Shown here piece after piece: positions 25,753 to 33,861 of a DNA stretch of 64,000 nt. The notes beneath the pieces are model-generated. The model saw only the letters and a program-made list of their open reading frames with translations. It was not told where the DNA came from and did not search any database. The stretch covers positions 62,001 through 126,000 of the forward strand of contig NZ_VCNP01000035.1 of the NCBI RefSeq assembly GCF_006782915.1. Direction: 5' to 3'. The stretch's first letter is position 1. Every line of letters starts with the position of its first letter. A program made the position numbers and the translations under genes. The stretch is from Streptomyces calvus. Its GTDB lineage: Bacteria; Actinomycetota; Actinomycetes; Streptomycetales; Streptomycetaceae.

Positions 25753-27036
25753 TCAGAGGAACGAGTTGATCTCGATCGTCTCGTCGCGGCCCGGGCCCAC
25801 GCCGATCGCGGAGATCGGGGCGCCGGACATCTCCTCCAGCGCCTTCACGTACGCCTGGGCGTTCTTCGGCAGGTCGGAGAAGGACTTCGCCTTGCTGATG
25901 TCCTCGCTCCAGCCCGGCAGCATCTCGTAGACGGGCTTCGCGTGGTGGAAGTCGGTCTGCGAGTACGGCAGCTCCTCGACGCGCCGGCCGTCGATCTCGT
26001 ACGCCACGCAGACCGGGATCTGCTCCCAGCCGGTGAGGACGTCGAGCTTGGTGAGGAAGAAGTCGGTCAGGCCGTTGACGCGGGTGGCGTAGCGGGCGAT
26101 GACCGCGTCGAACCAGCCGCAGCGGCGGTCCCGGCCGGTGGTGACGCCCCGCTCGCCGCCGATGCGGCGCAGCGCCTCGCCGTCCTCGTCGAACAGCTCC
26201 GTCGGGAACGGACCGGCGCCGACGCGGGTCGTGTACGCCTTGAGGATGCCGATGACGCGGCTGATCTTCGTCGGGCCGACGCCGGCGCCGGTGCAGGCGC
26301 CGCCCGCGGTCGGGTTCGACGAGGTGACGAAGGGGTACGTGCCGTGGTCGATGTCGAGCAGCGTGCCCTGGCCGCCCTCGAAGAGGACCACCTTGTCGTC
26401 CTCCAGCGCCCGGTTCAGGACCAGGACGGTGTCGGCGACGTACGGGGCGAGCTTGTCGGCGTAGCCCAGCAGCTCCTCGACCACCTGGTCCACGGCGATG
26501 GCGCGCCGGTTGTAGAGCTTGGTGAGGATCTGGTTCTTGACGTCGAGGGCCGCCTCGACCTTCTGGGTGAGGATCGACTCGTCGTACAGGTCCTGGACGC
26601 GGATGCCGACGCGGTTGATCTTGTCGGCGTACGTCGGGCCGATGCCGCGGCCGGTGGTCCCGATCTTGCGCTTGCCGAGGAAGCGCTCGGTCACCTTGTC
26701 CACCGTCACGTTGTACGGCGTGATGATGTGCGCGTTACCGCTGATCAGGAGCTTGGACGTGTCGACGCCGCGCTCGTTCAGCCCGCTCAGCTCGGAGAGC
26801 AGGACCGACGGGTCGACGACGACGCCGTTGCCGATGACCGGCGTGCAGCCGGGGGACAGGATTCCGGAAGGGAGCAGGTGGAGGGCGTACTTCTGGTCGC
26901 CCACGACTACCGTGTGGCCGGCGTTGTTGCCGCCCTGGTAGCGCACCACATAGTCGACGGAACCACCGAGCAGGTCCGTCGCCTTTCCCTTGCCTTCGTC
27001 ACCCCACTGAGCACCGAGCAGCACAAGTGCGGGCAC
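25753..27036 (-). CDS. purA: Adenylosuccinate synthetase
   Basis: Joins IMP and aspartate with GTP hydrolysis to make adenylosuccinate, the first step from IMP to AMP. 427 residues, normal length, GTG start. Signature QWGDEGKGKATDLL at 10-23 (catalytic Asp and P-loop-like), NAGHTVVVGDQKYALHLLPSG, GTTGRGIGPTYADK and GVTTGRDRRCGWFDAV. Divergent from a DAG-kinase-like gene with a hairpin in between; as I recall this is a conserved neighbourhood in Streptomyces. Confidence 0.98.
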   Translation of the reverse strand: MPALVLLGAQWGDEGKGKATDLLGGSVDYVVRYQGGNNAGHTVVVGDQKYALHLLPSGILSPGCTPVIGNGVVVDPSVLLSELSGLNERGVDTSKLLISGNAHIITPYNVTVDKVTERFLGKRKIGTTGRGIGPTYADKINRVGIRVQDLYDESILTQKVEAALDVKNQILTKLYNRRAIAVDQVVEELLGYADKLAPYVADTVLVLNRALEDDKVVLFEGGQGTLLDIDHGTYPFVTSSNPTAGGACTGAGVGPTKISRVIGILKAYTTRVGAGPFPTELFDEDGEALRRIGGERGVTTGRDRRCGWFDAVIARYATRVNGLTDFFLTKLDVLTGWEQIPVCVAYEIDGRRVEELPYSQTDFHHAKPVYEMLPGWSEDISKAKSFSDLPKNAQAYVKALEEMSGAPISAIGVGPGRDETIEINSFL

Positions 27037-27160
27037 GCGCGTACACCCCTTCCGGGCGGGGCATGTCCAAGGTCAGGGGCGCACACGGAGGATCACCGCC
27101 GCGTGCACCGCGACCGCCGTTGGCCGCCAACCGTCGGACCGGATGCCCCGGAATAGACGA

Positions 27161-27188
27161 AGCCCCTGGCGCAATAGCGCAAGGGGCT
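27161..27188. promoter_or_regulatory. Terminator-like hairpin between divergent purA and DAG-kinase-like genes
   Basis: A 12-bp stem with one mismatch (27161-27172 with 27177-27188) and the loop AATA. Lying upstream of two divergent genes it cannot be an ordinary terminator for either; it would be in the 5' leader of purA (minus strand) or of the plus-strand gene, so attenuation is possible. Confidence 0.5.
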
Positions 27189-27221
27189 CTTGCACACCGA
27201 TGCTACCCGAGGAAGCGAGGC

Positions 27222-28082
27222 ATGGCCGAGGTGGCGACTTCCGCGACGTCCGATCAGCTCCTGGTGGTCATCGATCCGGTCGCCCGCCGGGCCGACGGCG
27301 AGTCCGTCAGAATCGCGAAAGACGTGCTCAACGCGGGTGCGGCCGGGACCAAGCTGTGTCTGCCGGACGGTCCCGAGGAGTTCGTCCGGGCGCTGGTGCG
27401 GCGGGGTTCGCGGCGGCCGGTGGTGATCGGCGACGACCGGGCGCTGGTGCGGGCGGTGGCGCTGCTGCACCGGCAGCGGGAGCTGGCCGACTGCGCGCTG
27501 TCGCTGGTGCCGGTCGGTGCGGCGCTGTCGCTCGCCCGGTCGCTGGGCGTGCCGACGGGGGCGGTGGCCGCGGCGCGGGCCGTGCTGGACGGGGCGGAGC
27601 GGCGGATGGACCTGCTGGTGGACGACAGCGACGGGGTGGTGCTCGGCACGCTGCGGATACCGCCGGTCGGGGGCGTGACATCGGTGCGGGACGCGGACGG
27701 CGGGGCGGGCCGTCCCTGGCTGCGGACCTGCCAGTCCCTGGTGCGGACCCTGGTGCCGGCCCGGCCGCCCGGGACGGTGTCCGCGCCGGAGGCGGGACCG
27801 GCACGACTGCGGGTGGAGGTCGACGGGCGGACGCTCGTCGACCTCGGGCAGCCGGTGGAGGGCGTCTCGGTCGTGCCCGGTGTCCCGGGGGCGGCCCGGG
27901 TGGAGGTACGACCGGCGTCGGTGGGCGCGGAGGCGTCCCCGCTGTCGGCCGAGGGCCGCACGGTGACCGTGTCGGGCGCGCACTTCCGCTACCGGGCGGA
28001 CGCGGTCGTGTCGGGTCCGGTACGGACGCGCACGTGGGTGGTGCGGGAGGCCGCCTGGGGGCTGGTCCTGCCGGCGAGCTAG
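27222..28082 (+). CDS. Diacylglycerol kinase-like (NAD kinase fold) domain protein
   Basis: 286 residues from ATG 27222 with GAGGAA upstream. The N-terminal half resembles the lipid/DAG kinase catalytic domain (LLVVIDPVARRADGESVRIAKDVLNAG; RPVVIGDDRALVRAVALLHRQRELADCALSLVPVGAALSLARSLGVP), but the usual GGDGT is replaced by IGDDRA, so catalysis is doubtful. The C-terminal half is a beta-rich substrate-lid-like region. It is probably a degenerate paralogue in which the nucleotide loop has changed. Single gene divergent from purA. Confidence 0.7.
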   Translation: MAEVATSATSDQLLVVIDPVARRADGESVRIAKDVLNAGAAGTKLCLPDGPEEFVRALVRRGSRRPVVIGDDRALVRAVALLHRQRELADCALSLVPVGAALSLARSLGVPTGAVAAARAVLDGAERRMDLLVDDSDGVVLGTLRIPPVGGVTSVRDADGGAGRPWLRTCQSLVRTLVPARPPGTVSAPEAGPARLRVEVDGRTLVDLGQPVEGVSVVPGVPGAARVEVRPASVGAEASPLSAEGRTVTVSGAHFRYRADAVVSGPVRTRTWVVREAAWGLVLPAS

Positions 28083-28093
28083 GCCGTGTCCCG

Positions 28094-28684
28094 TCAGGGG
28101 GCCGTGAACTCGGCCGTGTCCAGCAGGCAGTCGAAGGGCGCGGGGATCGGCAGCTTCTCGCCGAAGGGCCTGGTGCAGCGGGAGGCGTAGCCCTTGGCGG
28201 AGGGCGTCCAGAGGACCGTGGCCTGCTCCTCCTGCATGTCGAGGATCAGGTAGACGGGGACGCCCGCCTTCCCGTAGGTCTCGACCTTGTCGGACAGGTC
28301 GTCGTCGCGGGTGGAGGAGGAGGTCAGCTCGGCGACGAAGGTGAGGGCTTCGCCGTCGAGGTGGTTGCTGGTGCTTCGACTGACGCTCCGGTGTCCGGCA
28401 TGGATGTCGGGCCCGTACGCGCGTTCCACTCCCGGGAACACGTACAGGAAGGGCGCGCTGCTGATCCGGTGTTCCTCCGGGAGGTACGGCCGGAGCTGGT
28501 CGCACACCAGCTCCATGACGTCGAGGTAGTACCCCTTCGACCACGGCGACACGACGATGTTCCCCCTGATGATCTCGGCCCTGTAGCCGTCGGGCACGTC
28601 CAGTCCGTCGAGGGTGTCGAGCAGGCCCTCGAAGCCGGCGGGCTCGGTGCCGTTTGTCGTCGGTCGCTCTGCCATGACTGTCAT
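28094..28684 (-). CDS. Uma2 family protein (PD-(D/E)XK nuclease fold, DUF820)
   Basis: 196 residues. Typical Uma2 order: RAEIIRGNIVVSP, YLPEEHRISSAPFLYVFPG, YGPDIHAGHRS (acidic residue), TFVAELTSSSTRDDDLSDKVETYGKAGVPVYLILDMQ with the E-x-(S/T)-x-S/T-x8-K core. Uma2 proteins are very numerous in Streptomyces and cyanobacteria and their role is not established. ATG 28684 has GGGAGGG upstream. Convergent with the preceding gene, 11 bp between stops. Confidence 0.9.
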   Translation of the reverse strand: MTVMAERPTTNGTEPAGFEGLLDTLDGLDVPDGYRAEIIRGNIVVSPWSKGYYLDVMELVCDQLRPYLPEEHRISSAPFLYVFPGVERAYGPDIHAGHRSVSRSTSNHLDGEALTFVAELTSSSTRDDDLSDKVETYGKAGVPVYLILDMQEEQATVLWTPSAKGYASRCTRPFGEKLPIPAPFDCLLDTAEFTAP

Positions 28685-28767
28685 GATGCGCCCTCCCCAG
28701 GAGACGGACCAGCCGCAACTCAGAGTATCCGATCAACTACGGACCAGGGGTCGTCTTCCCGGTCGGC

Positions 28768-29265
28768 TCACGCCCGCCCGAACCGTTCTGCGCGGTGGGC
28801 TCGCCAGCGTTCCATCATCGCCACGACCTCCCGGTCGATGAACTCGAAGAAGGCCAGGGTCTCCGTCAGCCGGCGGCCCGCCGGGGTGTCCGGGCCGAGG
28901 CTGGTGACGCCCTCCCGGAGCGCGTCCTCCCAGCGCTTGATCACGGTCTCGCGGTTGGTGAGCGCCTCGTACCACTGGTCGCCGTGCACCCGGTACCGTT
29001 CGCGGCGCGAGCCGGGCTCCCGCTCGCGGGAGACCATGTGCACCTGTGCCAGGTAGCGCACCGCGCCGGAGACCGCGGCGGGTGAGATCTTCAGCGCCTC
29101 GCTCAGTTCGGCGGAGGTCAGCACGCCCCGGTCGGAGGCGAGCAGGGCGGCGAAGACGCGGGCCGGCATCCGCTGCAGGCCGGCTTCCACCAGCTGGGCC
29201 GCGAAGTGCTCCACGAACCTCGAGACCGCCTCCGGGTCCCGGGCCGGCTCGCTCCGTTCCGCCAT
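28768..29265 (-). CDS. GbsR/MarR-type transcriptional regulator
   Basis: 165 residues, winged helix with long C-terminal helix: RVFAALLASDRGVLTSAELSEALKISPAAVSGAVRYLAQVHMVSREREPGSRRERYRV, then a dimerisation helix. This is the GbsR-like subgroup commonly divergent from ABC-2 drug exporters. It probably binds the palindrome at 29333-29348, repressing the transporter operon until a ligand is bound (inference from position). RBS GGGGAG precedes ATG 29265 by about 11 nt. Confidence 0.9.
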   Translation of the reverse strand: MAERSEPARDPEAVSRFVEHFAAQLVEAGLQRMPARVFAALLASDRGVLTSAELSEALKISPAAVSGAVRYLAQVHMVSREREPGSRRERYRVHGDQWYEALTNRETVIKRWEDALREGVTSLGPDTPAGRRLTETLAFFEFIDREVVAMMERWRAHRAERFGRA

Positions 29266-29332
29266 GCTCCGCTCATCTCCCCTGCTCGGACGCCGACGAT
29301 CAGTCTAGCCCGCATTTATACACTTCCTTAAC

Positions 29333-29361
29333 TTCACAAATTTCTGAAAGAAGCGTACGTT
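29333..29361 (+). promoter_or_regulatory. Leaderless promoter and overlapping palindromic operator of the ABC exporter
   Basis: TTCACA (29333-29338), 17 nt, TACGTT (29356-29361), 7 nt, ATG 29369: a full leaderless promoter. The 16-bp palindrome TTCACAAATTTCTGAA (29333-29348; one mismatched pair) overlaps the -35 box and spacer, an ideal repressor site. The divergent GbsR-type gene begins 68 bp away. The region is strikingly AT-rich for this genome. Confidence 0.7.
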
Positions 29362-29368
29362 CCAAAGC

Positions 29369-30310
29369 ATGACCAAGGCCATCACCGTGTCCGGGCTGCA
29401 CAAGTCGTTCGGCCGGACCCACGCACTGGACGGGCTCGACCTGAGCGTCGAGTCCGGCGAGGTCCACGGCTTCCTCGGGCCCAACGGCTCCGGGAAGTCC
29501 ACGACCATCCGCGTTCTGCTCGGACTGCTGCGCGCCGACTCCGGCGCCGCGCAGGTACTGGGCCGCGACCCGTGGACCGACGCCGTGGAGATCCACCGCC
29601 GAGTCGCCTACGTCCCCGGCGACGTGACGCTGTGGCGCAACCTCTCCGGCGGGGAGGTCATCGACCTGTACGGCAGGCTCCGCGGCGGCCTCGACACCGC
29701 GCGCCGGGCCGAGCTGATCGAACGGTTCGAGCTGGACCCGACGAAGAAGGGCCGCACCTACTCCAAGGGCAACCGGCAGAAGGTCGCGCTGGTCGCCGCC
29801 TTCGCCTCCGACGTCGACCTGCTGATCCTGGACGAGCCGACGTCCGGCCTCGACCCGCTGATGGAGGAGGTCTTCCAGCGCTGCGTCGCCGAGGAACGCG
29901 AGCGCGGGCGGACCGTGCTGCTGTCCTCGCACATCCTCAGCGAGGTGGAGGAGCTGTGCGACCGGGTCAGCATCATCCGCAGGGGGCGGACCGTGGAGAG
30001 CGGCTCGCTCGCCGACCTGCGGCACCTGACCCGCACCAGCGTCACCGCCGAACTCGCCGGGCCGCCCGACGGGCTCGCCGGCCTGCCCGGCGTGCACGAC
30101 CTCGACGTGCGCGGGCACAGGGTCCGGCTCCAGGTCGACACCGACCGGCTGGACGGAGTGCTGCGCGCACTCAGCGAGACGGGTGTGCGGTCACTGACCT
30201 CCACCCCGCCGACGCTGGAGGAACTGTTCCTGCGGCACTACCAGGACGACCGGCACGACACCGGCGGCGTCCCGGACACGGCCGCCGACGCGGAGGTGAC
30301 CGTCCGATGA
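29369..30310 (+). CDS. ABC transporter ATP-binding protein (drug exporter type)
   Basis: 313 residues. Walker A GPNGSGKST at 37-45, Walker B LLILDEPTSGLDP at about 152-164, H-loop LLSSHILSEVEEL. The signature motif reads YSKGNRQKVALVAAF rather than LSGGQ, a variant known in this exporter subgroup. The C-terminal ~90 residues form the usual accessory domain. Starts without a leader at ATG 29369 and overlaps the permease gene by 4 nt. It energises the two-domain permease next to it; substrate unknown, antibiotic or polyketide export likely. Confidence 0.95.
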   Translation: MTKAITVSGLHKSFGRTHALDGLDLSVESGEVHGFLGPNGSGKSTTIRVLLGLLRADSGAAQVLGRDPWTDAVEIHRRVAYVPGDVTLWRNLSGGEVIDLYGRLRGGLDTARRAELIERFELDPTKKGRTYSKGNRQKVALVAAFASDVDLLILDEPTSGLDPLMEEVFQRCVAEERERGRTVLLSSHILSEVEELCDRVSIIRRGRTVESGSLADLRHLTRTSVTAELAGPPDGLAGLPGVHDLDVRGHRVRLQVDTDRLDGVLRALSETGVRSLTSTPPTLEELFLRHYQDDRHDTGGVPDTAADAEVTVR

Positions 30311-31911
30311 GCGCCGCGGCCTTCTCCGTACGGCCCCCGAGCTCCCGCCGGCTCGCGGGCACCGGCACCCTCGTGCGGTTCGCGCTGCGCCGGGACCGGC
30401 TGATGATCCCGGTGTGGGTCGGGGTGAACGCGCTGATGGTGCTGTCCATGCCGAACACCCTGAAGGGCCTGTACGGCACCCCGGCCGAACGCGCCGACCT
30501 GGTCGGCCGGATGGCCACCAACCCCTCGCTGCGCGCCATGGTCGGCCCGGTCTTCGGCGACTCCCTCGGCGCCCTGACCACCTGGCGGGCCGGCGTGTAC
30601 GCGGGCGCGCTGGCCGCCGTGGTGAGCCTGCTGGTCGTCGTACGGCACACCCGGGACGAGGAGGAGAGCGGGCGTCAGGAGCTGGTGGCGTCCGGGATGG
30701 TGGGCCGCCGCGCGCCGCTGACGGCGGCGCTGCTGGCGGCGGCCGTCGCGAACGGGGTGCTGGCGCTGGTGGTGGCGGCCGGGCTGGCCGGGCACGGCGC
30801 GGGCGGCGCGGTGGCGTTCGGGCTGGGGCTCGCCGGTGTGGGCATGCTGTTCGCGACCACGGCGGCGATCGTGGCGCAGCTGACGGAGAGCGCGCGGCTC
30901 GCGCGGGGGCTGACCGCCGCGGTGCTCGGCGCCGCGTTCGTGCTGCGCGCGGCGGGCGACTCGGCGACCGACGACGGCTCCTCGCCGCTGACCTGGGCGT
31001 CGCCGCTCGGCTGGCTGGAGAACCTGCGGCCCTTCGCCGGTGAGCGGTGGTGGGTGCTGGGCCTGTTCGCGGGTGCCGCGCTGCTCCAGGGCGCGGTGGC
31101 GTACGCGCTCGCCGGGCGCCGGGACCTCGGCATGAGCTTCCTGCCGAGCCGGCCCGGACCGGCCGCCGGGCGGCTGGGCGGCGCGGCCGCGCTGGCCTGG
31201 CGGTTGCAGCGGGGCGGCGTGCTCGGCTGGAGCACCGGCTTCCTGCTCGCCGGGCTGGTGTACGGCGGCATGGCGGACGGCGCGGCCGAGCTGGTCGGCG
31301 ACAACGAGGGCGCCCGGGAGATCTTCCAGCGGATGGGCGGGCAGACCGGGCTGACGGACGCGTTCCTCGCCGCGATGGCCGGGATGCTCGGCCTGGTCGC
31401 CGCGCTGTTCGTGGTGGCGTCGGTGCTGCGGCTGCACGGCGAGGAGACCTCGGGGCGGGCGGAGCCGGTCCTCGCGGGAGCGGTCGGGCGGCTGCGGTGG
31501 GCGGCAGGACACCTGGCGGTGGCGTTCGGCGGCTCGGCGCTGCTGATGCTGCTCGCCGGCGCGGGCCTCGCCCTCGGCCACGGCGAGCGGACCGGCGCGC
31601 TCCTCGGGGCGTGCCTGGTGCAGCTCCCGGCGGTGTGGGTGGTCGGCGGCGTGACGGTGCTGCTGCACGGACTGGTGCCGCGGGCGGCGCCGGCCGCCTG
31701 GGGCGTGGCGGGTGCGGTGCTGCTGATCGGCTGGGTCGGGCCGGCGCTGGACGTGCCGCAGGCGGTGCTGGACCTCTCGCCCTTCGGCCACCTGCCGAAG
31801 CTGCCGGGCGGTGAGATGGCGTGGCCGCCGGTGCTGTTCCTCACGGCGCTCGCGGCGGCCCTGGTGGCGGCGGGACTGGCCGGGCTGCGGCGCCGGGACC
31901 TGACGACGTGA
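30307..31911 (+). CDS. ABC-2 type permease (double-length antibiotic exporter)
   Basis: 534 residues from ATG 30307, ATGA-coupled to the ATPase. About twelve hydrophobic segments in two similar halves, i.e. a fused pair of six-TM ABC-2 modules; each half begins with a basic segment (LVRFALRRDRLMIPVWVG and LAWRLQRGGVLGWSTGFLLAG), and both contain EEESGRQELV/EETSGRAEPVL motifs typical of the DrrB/polyketide-exporter type. It should work as a monomeric permease with an ATPase dimer. Convergent with the P450 gene, 22 bp between stops. Confidence 0.93.
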   Translation: MSAAAFSVRPPSSRRLAGTGTLVRFALRRDRLMIPVWVGVNALMVLSMPNTLKGLYGTPAERADLVGRMATNPSLRAMVGPVFGDSLGALTTWRAGVYAGALAAVVSLLVVVRHTRDEEESGRQELVASGMVGRRAPLTAALLAAAVANGVLALVVAAGLAGHGAGGAVAFGLGLAGVGMLFATTAAIVAQLTESARLARGLTAAVLGAAFVLRAAGDSATDDGSSPLTWASPLGWLENLRPFAGERWWVLGLFAGAALLQGAVAYALAGRRDLGMSFLPSRPGPAAGRLGGAAALAWRLQRGGVLGWSTGFLLAGLVYGGMADGAAELVGDNEGAREIFQRMGGQTGLTDAFLAAMAGMLGLVAALFVVASVLRLHGEETSGRAEPVLAGAVGRLRWAAGHLAVAFGGSALLMLLAGAGLALGHGERTGALLGACLVQLPAVWVVGGVTVLLHGLVPRAAPAAWGVAGAVLLIGWVGPALDVPQAVLDLSPFGHLPKLPGGEMAWPPVLFLTALAAALVAAGLAGLRRRDLTT

Positions 31912-31933
31912 CGGGCCGCCGTCGGCCGGCCGG

Positions 31934-33157
31934 TCACCCCACGTCCACGGTCAGCCCTTCCAGGCCCCTGATCACGAAGTTCGGCTTCCGCCGCGGCTCC
32001 GCCGCCAGGCGCAGGGTCGGGGCCTTCTCCAGCAGGGCCGTCATCGAGGCGGCCAGTTCGATGCGGGCCAGCGGTGCGCCGATGCAGTAGTGGATGCCGG
32101 CGCTGAAGGAGATGTGCGGGTTGTCGGCGCGGGTCAGGTCCAGGCGGGACGGGTCGGTGAAGACCGCCGGGTCGTGGTTGGCGGAGCCGAAGAGCATCGC
32201 GATCTCCGCGCCCCTCGGGATCACCTGCCCGTCGATCTCGATCTCGTCCAGCACCCAGCGTTCGAAGAGCTGGAGCGGAGTGTCGTAGCGCATCAGCTCC
32301 TCGATCGCCGTGGGCACCAGGGAGTGGTCGGCGCGCAGGGCCGCCAGCTGGTCGGGGTGGCGGAACAGGGCCCACCAGCCGTTGACGGTGGCGTTCACCG
32401 TCGCCTCGTGGCCTGCGTTCAGCAGCAGCACGCAGGTGGAGATCATCTCCTGCTCGGTGAGCCGGTCGTCGTCCTCGTCGTGGGCGGCGATCAGGCCCGA
32501 GATCAGGTCGTCGCCCGGGTTCCTGCGCCGCTCGGCGATCAGGTCGTGCAGGTAGTCGGAGAACTCCACCGACGCCCGGACCGCCTTGGCGGCCGCCTCC
32601 TCGGACGGGTTCAGCTCATACATCCCGCAGATGTCCGCCGACCAGGGGCGCAGCGGGGCCCGGTCGGACTCCGGGATGCCCAGCATCTCGGCGATCACCG
32701 CGACCGGCAGCGGCTCGGCGACGTCCTTCAGCAGATCGCCGCCGCCCGCCTCGACCAGCGCCCCGGCCAGGTCGTCGGCGAGGTTGCGGACGTACGGCTT
32801 CAGCCGTTCCACCGTGCGCGGCGTGAACGCCTTGGACACCAGGCGCCGGATGCGGGTGTGGTCCGGCGGCTCCAGGTCGAGCATGCCGTGATCGTTGAGG
32901 GTGTGGAACGGCTCGTGCTCCGGCGGGGGCGTCGTGCGGCCGAACTCCTCGTGGCTGAAGCGGTGCAGATACGTCCGTCCCAGGCGCCGGTCGCGCAGCA
33001 GCGCCGAGACGTCCGCGTGGTGCGCGACCAGCCACTGGTCCGTCGGCTCGAAGTACCGCACCCGGCCCCGCTGCCGCAGCTCGGCGTAGGCGGGGTAGGG
33101 GTCGGCGACGAACGCGGGGTCCCACGGGTCGAACGCGAGGTCGTCAGGAGCAGCCAT
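31934..33157 (-). CDS. Cytochrome P450
   Basis: 407 residues, soluble class I bacterial P450. I-helix AGHEATVN (acid-alcohol pair E-T for oxygen activation), ExxR in IEELMRYDTP, and heme-binding FSAGIHYCIGAPLAR with the proximal Cys at about 358. Substrate-recognition signs of CYP107-type enzymes; the corresponding S. coelicolor gene is, from memory, a CYP107 (SCO3636), unverified. No ferredoxin gene is adjacent, so redox partners are elsewhere. ATG 33157; the upstream GTG extension is unlikely. Substrate unknown. Confidence 0.95.
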   Translation of the reverse strand: MAAPDDLAFDPWDPAFVADPYPAYAELRQRGRVRYFEPTDQWLVAHHADVSALLRDRRLGRTYLHRFSHEEFGRTTPPPEHEPFHTLNDHGMLDLEPPDHTRIRRLVSKAFTPRTVERLKPYVRNLADDLAGALVEAGGGDLLKDVAEPLPVAVIAEMLGIPESDRAPLRPWSADICGMYELNPSEEAAAKAVRASVEFSDYLHDLIAERRRNPGDDLISGLIAAHDEDDDRLTEQEMISTCVLLLNAGHEATVNATVNGWWALFRHPDQLAALRADHSLVPTAIEELMRYDTPLQLFERWVLDEIEIDGQVIPRGAEIAMLFGSANHDPAVFTDPSRLDLTRADNPHISFSAGIHYCIGAPLARIELAASMTALLEKAPTLRLAAEPRRKPNFVIRGLEGLTVDVG

Positions 33158-33195
33158 GGACGGACCGTAGCCCGCATCCGGCCCGCCGACCAGGG

Positions 33196-33861
33196 TCAAC
33201 CCGGCGTGACCAGCCGGGCCTCGTACGCGAACACCGCCGCCTGCGTGCGGTCCCGCAGGCCCAGCTTCACCAGGATGCGGCTCACATGCGTCTTGATCGT
33301 CGACTCGGCGACCACCAGCCGTCCGGCGATCTCGGCGTTCGACAGGCCCTGCGCGATCAGCACCAGCACCTCCGTCTCCCGCTCGGTCAGATCGCCGTAC
33401 GCCGCCTGCGCGGACGGCATCAGGCGCGGGCCCTCGGACAGTTTGGAGAACTCGGTGATCAGCCGCCTGGTCACCGACGGCGCGAGCAGCGCCTCCCCGG
33501 ACGCGACGATCCGCACCCCGTCGGCGAGCTGGCGGGCGGAGGCGTCCTTCAGCAGGAAGCCGGAGGCGCCCGCGCGCAGCGCCTGGTAGACGTACTCGTC
33601 GAGGTCAAAGGTGGTGAGCACCAGGACCTTCGCCGCACCGTCGGCGGCGGCGATCTCCCGCGTCGCCTCGATGCCGTTCAGCTCGGGCATGCGGATGTCC
33701 ATCAGCACCACGTCGGGGGCGAGTTCACGGACCCGCTCCACCGCCTGGCGGCCGTTGACGGCCTCGCCGACGACCTCGATGTCCGGCATCGCGTTGAGCA
33801 GGACCGAGAAGCCTTCGCGCACCATCATCTGGTCGTCGGCGATCAGGACGCGAATGGTCAT
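33196..33861 (-). CDS. NarL/LuxR-type response regulator (system 1)
   Basis: 221 residues. Receiver domain with acidic pair Asp9/Asp10, phospho-acceptor Asp55 (VVLMDIRMPE), TTFDLDEYVY (Thr switch) and LLKDAS (Lys), then a LuxR HTH (LTERETEVLVLIAQGLSNAEIAGRLVVAESTIKTHVSRILVKLGLRDRTQAAVFAYE). Its start overlaps the stop of the histidine kinase gene by 4 nt. Near-identical to the regulator at 35377-36039, so the pair arose by tandem duplication. Confidence 0.96.
   Translation of the reverse strand: MTIRVLIADDQMMVREGFSVLLNAMPDIEVVGEAVNGRQAVERVRELAPDVVLMDIRMPELNGIEATREIAAADGAAKVLVLTTFDLDEYVYQALRAGASGFLLKDASARQLADGVRIVASGEALLAPSVTRRLITEFSKLSEGPRLMPSAQAAYGDLTERETEVLVLIAQGLSNAEIAGRLVVAESTIKTHVSRILVKLGLRDRTQAAVFAYEARLVTPG

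Noticed and set aside
28094..28684. Restriction nuclease role for the Uma2 protein
   Set aside because: Uma2 proteins share the PD-(D/E)XK fold but are abundant in many copies per genome without linked methylases; there is no evidence for restriction here.
29369..30310. ABC ATPase as pseudogene because of its unusual signature motif
   Set aside because: YSKGNRQKV in place of LSGGQ is a known variant of this exporter subgroup, and Walker A, Walker B and H-loop are intact.
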